Positions 61,811 through 64,000 of a stretch of DNA of 64,000 nt are shown piece by piece. Made by a program: the position numbers and the translations under genes. Under the pieces are notes generated by a model that searched no databases, was not told the origin of the DNA, and saw nothing but the letters and a program-made list of their open reading frames with translations. Each line of letters begins with the position of its first letter. Position 1 is the stretch's first letter. This stretch comes from Nostocales cyanobacterium HT-58-2 (GTDB taxonomy: Bacteria; Cyanobacteriota; Cyanobacteriia; Cyanobacteriales; Nostocaceae), in assembly GCA_002163975.1 (NCBI GenBank), contig CP019636.1, positions 4,529,501-4,593,500 on the forward strand. The letters run 5' to 3'.

Positions 61811-62457
61811 GATGAGTCTTCTCCATTCCCAGAACGCAAATGCACACCTCTTGCTTGGCAATCCCGCAACCACGCAGTAATTCCTTGAGCAATAATGCCA
61901 TTACTGCTATCTCGTGGCGGTGTAGGTGGTTGCTTCTGAGGATACGAACCAATTTGGGAAAACATCATCACAAAACGCCAACCACTCTTGGTTTTTGATA
62001 AAAAGAGCCAGTGGAATTGCTGTAATTGAATGGGTTTACCAGCAACGTACTGGCGCTCTAAGGTAGTAAAAAAAACTTGCTCTACTCCTTCTGAAGTCGT
62101 TTTTAGTGAATCTGCCGTGTCTCCACTAGGATTTAGAGGCAATGGTTCAAACTCAGGTCTTCCTGCTACCACCACATAACTGTAAACTTGAGTTGACCTG
62201 CTTAAGCGACGAGCGCGTTGACTAGCGCGATTAGCATAGCTCGGTAAATCTTGCAACAGCGGAGTCATTAATGCTTCTAAATTTTGATCAGCACAAGACC
62301 TTTTCCCGCCAACAGCTCCCCTTTCCGGTTGCAGGGAGGGGTTGAGGCTTAAGTTCTTCGCCAATGCTTGGTCATCAAAAGCATTTGATGTTAACAGGCA
62401 AAAGCCACAACAAAGAAGCCACAAGCTTTTATCTTTCTTTTTGACTCCTAAGTTCAT
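61705..62457 (-). CDS. Conserved hypothetical exported protein downstream of pyrF
   Basis: A 250-residue protein from the ATG at 62457, whose ATGA overlaps the pyrF stop by four bases, indicating translational coupling. A signal-like hydrophobic stretch (LWLLCCGFCLLTSNAF) is at the N-terminus. The body (AGRPEFEPLPLNPSGD, FFTTLERQY, QFHWLFLSKTKSGWRFVMMF) looks like a conserved cyanobacterial family of unknown role. The final ~45 residues are Ser/Pro-rich and low in complexity, lie opposite the Asp-rich tail of the gene at 61586, and may be a read-through extension after loss of an earlier stop near CQARGVHLRS. Confidence 0.7.
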   Translation of the reverse strand: MNLGVKKKDKSLWLLCCGFCLLTSNAFDDQALAKNLSLNPSLQPERGAVGGKRSCADQNLEALMTPLLQDLPSYANRASQRARRLSRSTQVYSYVVVAGRPEFEPLPLNPSGDTADSLKTTSEGVEQVFFTTLERQYVAGKPIQLQQFHWLFLSKTKSGWRFVMMFSQIGSYPQKQPPTPPRDSSNGIIAQGITAWLRDCQARGVHLRSGNGEDSSQSKSKLPSESSLSSPSLFHPPASSRYQLMSILPI

Positions 62458-63173
62458 GTCACTGTGACTAACTCTTCGCATATTCTTTTCCAGGCTAACT
62501 CTGGATCGGCAGCAGCGGTGATAGGACGCCCAATCACGAGGTAATTTGCTCCGGCTTGGAAAGCTTGGAAAGGAGTGAGCGATCGCGCTTGATCACCAGT
62601 TTCCGCCCACGTTGGACGCACCCCCGGACAAACGAACAAAAAATCATCTCCACAAGTTTGTCGCAATTGTGCCACTTCTTGAGGAGCGCAAACAGCCCCA
62701 TCAAAACCTGTTTCTTTAGCCATGAGAGCCATTTTCAAAGCATATTCTGGTAATTCTAAGGGGATTTTCAAATCAAACGCCAGCTGCCTAGAAGAAATAC
62801 TTGTTAATAGTGCGATCGCAATTAATTTCGGTGGTTTGACACCCGCATCCTCTGCGCCTGCAAGCGCCGCCTCCGTTGCTGCTTGCAATGCATTTCTACC
62901 AGCTGAGGCATGAATTGTCAGCAAATCAACACCATAACGAGCAGCAGCACGGGTCGCACCAGCAACCGTGTTGGGAATATCGTGAAACTTCAAATCTAGG
63001 AAAATACGTTTCTGCCGAGATTTTAACACCTCCAGAATTTTAGGACCTGTGCTTGTGAATAACTCCAAGCCCACCTTCCAAAAAGTGACTGAATCAAGCC
63101 GTTCGATTAGGGCGATTGCCGCTTGCTCATCTGGCACATCTAGAGCTACGATAATTCGCTCTTGTATATTCAT
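62454..63173 (-). CDS. pyrF: Orotidine 5'-phosphate decarboxylase
   Basis: Last step of UMP synthesis. The 239-residue protein starts at the ATG complement at 63173 (MNIQERIIVALDVPDEQAA), with AGAGG just upstream; a longer in-frame start at 63215 lacks a ribosome binding site. The catalytic loop is FLDLKFHDIPNTVAGA (Asp-Lys-Asp), and VCPGVRPTWAETGDQARSLT with YLVIGRPITAAADP forms the phosphate site. It overlaps the next gene by four bases, and tyrS lies upstream on the same strand beyond a 168-base repeat-bearing gap. Confidence 0.96.
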   Translation of the reverse strand: MNIQERIIVALDVPDEQAAIALIERLDSVTFWKVGLELFTSTGPKILEVLKSRQKRIFLDLKFHDIPNTVAGATRAAARYGVDLLTIHASAGRNALQAATEAALAGAEDAGVKPPKLIAIALLTSISSRQLAFDLKIPLELPEYALKMALMAKETGFDGAVCAPQEVAQLRQTCGDDFLFVCPGVRPTWAETGDQARSLTPFQAFQAGANYLVIGRPITAAADPELAWKRICEELVTVT

Positions 63174-63208
63174 TAAGCCTCTAGCAAAAGTTAATTGTTC
63201 TGAAAATT

Positions 63209-63276
63209 CAACCACAGATTAACACAGATGTACACAGATGAATTATCGGTGTGCATCCGTGTGCATCTATGGTTCT
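63209..63276. repeat. ACCACAGAT-type inverted repeat, copy 2
   Basis: AACCACAGATTAACACAGAT at the left and GTGTGCATCTATGGTT at the right, with TATCGGTGTGCATCCG between. It shares the layout and words of the element at 10069-10130, lying here between pyrF and tyrS. Confidence 0.75.
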
Positions 63277-63341
63277 AAATATCTTTTGACTTTTTCAAAC
63301 AAGTGGCGAGTAAAGTCTCAGCCCCTTGTGCTTCCACCTCA

Positions 63342-64000
63342 TTAGGGTATCAAACGAACAAACTTATTTTTCCCCAGTTGCAAAACTCGTCCGTGCAATT
63401 CGCTAGGGTCTTGGAAAGTGGTGTCAATGTCGGTCATGCGATCGCCATCAAGCCGCACCCCACCTTCTTGAATTTTCCGCCGACCTTCCCCGCTACTTTT
63501 GCACAAACCACTCACATTCAGGATATAAGCTAGCTTCGCTGGAAATTGTACTCCAGCGAGGGAAAATTCCGGAACATCGCCCGCCTCAACGTCCTTGACA
63601 GCTTGTTGTCCGTGATACTGTTTGACAATTTCCTGTGCTAGAAGTTTTTGGCGATCGCGTGGATTTTCTGGTAGCTTCTCCAACGACAAATCCGTCAGGA
63701 GTGTAAAATACTCTTCAAGCAGATGATCTGGAACTTGTTGTAGCTTCTGATATTTCTGAGTTGGGTGTTCTAATAAACCCACATAATTCCCTATAGATTT
63801 GGACATTTTTTGTACACCGTCCAAGCCAATCAAAATTGGTAGCAACACTCCATACTGTGGCTTTTGCCCAAAATGTCGCTGTAAATCTCGCCCGACAGCA
63901 ATATTAAATTTTTGGTCTGTCCCTCCTAATTCCACATCTGCCTCAACCGCGACAGAATCATAGCCCTGCATCAGTGGGTAAAGGAACTCATGAAGAAAAA
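63342..64000 (-). CDS. tyrS: Tyrosyl-tRNA synthetase, N-terminus beyond window edge
   Basis: The C-terminal ~219 residues of the class I enzyme that charges tRNA-Tyr. The readable part begins inside the catalytic core (FFHEFLYPLMQGYDSV, ELGGTDQKFNIAVGRDL), passes the KMSKS signature in GVQKMSKSIGNYVGL, and ends with the S4-type RNA-binding domain SSGEGRRKIQEGGVRL. The start lies right of position 64000. The core TDQK and KMSKS motifs are intact, so the gene is probably functional. Confidence 0.95.
   Translation of the reverse strand, partial: FLHEFLYPLMQGYDSVAVEADVELGGTDQKFNIAVGRDLQRHFGQKPQYGVLLPILIGLDGVQKMSKSIGNYVGLLEHPTQKYQKLQQVPDHLLEEYFTLLTDLSLEKLPENPRDRQKLLAQEIVKQYHGQQAVKDVEAGDVPEFSLAGVQFPAKLAYILNVSGLCKSSGEGRRKIQEGGVRLDGDRMTDIDTTFQDPSELHGRVLQLGKNKFVRLIP

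Overview
The window looks like chromosomal DNA from a filamentous, probably heterocyst-forming (Nostocales-type) cyanobacterium. The evidence is the very frequent HIP1 octamer GCGATCGC, cyanobacterial families (Ftn2/ARC6-type division protein, DUF4912, DUF1995, DUF2358, group 1 sigma factor), short tandemly repeated oligonucleotides between genes, and several families of palindromic intergenic repeats. Genus is not resolvable by reading alone. No rRNA, integrase, transposase, prophage or cas gene was found.

Layout. 1-7.5 kb: the end of a kdp potassium-ATPase operon (kdpB cut by the window edge, kdpA) on the minus strand, a divergent NarL-type two-component pair, a phosphoribosyltransferase and a membrane-anchored phospholipase-D-like protein. 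7.9-17.6 kb: cysteine desulfurase, DUF1995 protein, a small helical export candidate, a 1006-residue zinc metalloprotease, a long pentapeptide-repeat protein, a HepT/MntA toxin-antitoxin pair and MarC. 17.9-25 kb: a second (OmpR-type) two-component system with a divergent small membrane protein, followed on the same strand by two DUF6152 paralogues, a DUF6644 membrane protein, an M28 peptidase, an HtrA-like protease without PDZ domain and a Uma2 nuclease-like protein. 25.0-27.7 kb: a CRISPR array of 38 repeats and 37 spacers, read on the minus strand, with no cas genes beside it. 28-41 kb: nitrilase-family amidase, a polysaccharide deacetylase fused to a phosphodiester-glycosidase-like domain, a large hybrid histidine kinase, fructose-bisphosphate aldolase with a clear terminator, tRNA-Lys(UUU), an aldose-epimerase-like protein and pdhA. 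39.6-49 kb: Ftn2, an AEC permease, a DUF4912 protein preceded by a structured intergenic region and a short upstream ORF, a second phosphodiester-glycosidase-like lipoprotein, two small cyanobacterial proteins and an ArsA-family ATPase. 48.8-64 kb: dnaN, a TonB-dependent receptor, a GNAT acetyltransferase, the primary sigma factor, priA, an acyl-CoA dehydrogenase, candidate small cysteine-rich proteins, a family 4 uracil-DNA glycosylase, and a minus-strand tyrS (cut) - pyrF - conserved hypothetical run.

Most of the window is housekeeping and signalling. The best candidate for an undescribed system is the run at 20.6-21.95 kb. Two exported DUF6152 proteins, whose mature N-termini are predicted to begin His-His-Gly, lie directly before a small multi-span DUF6644 protein and behind a two-component system; a periplasmic metal or small-molecule module is plausible but unproven. 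Other notable points are palindromic repeats captured in frame inside three protein-coding genes, the mutually exclusive long pairings upstream of the DUF4912 gene, and a leader-proximal CRISPR spacer that carries HIP1.
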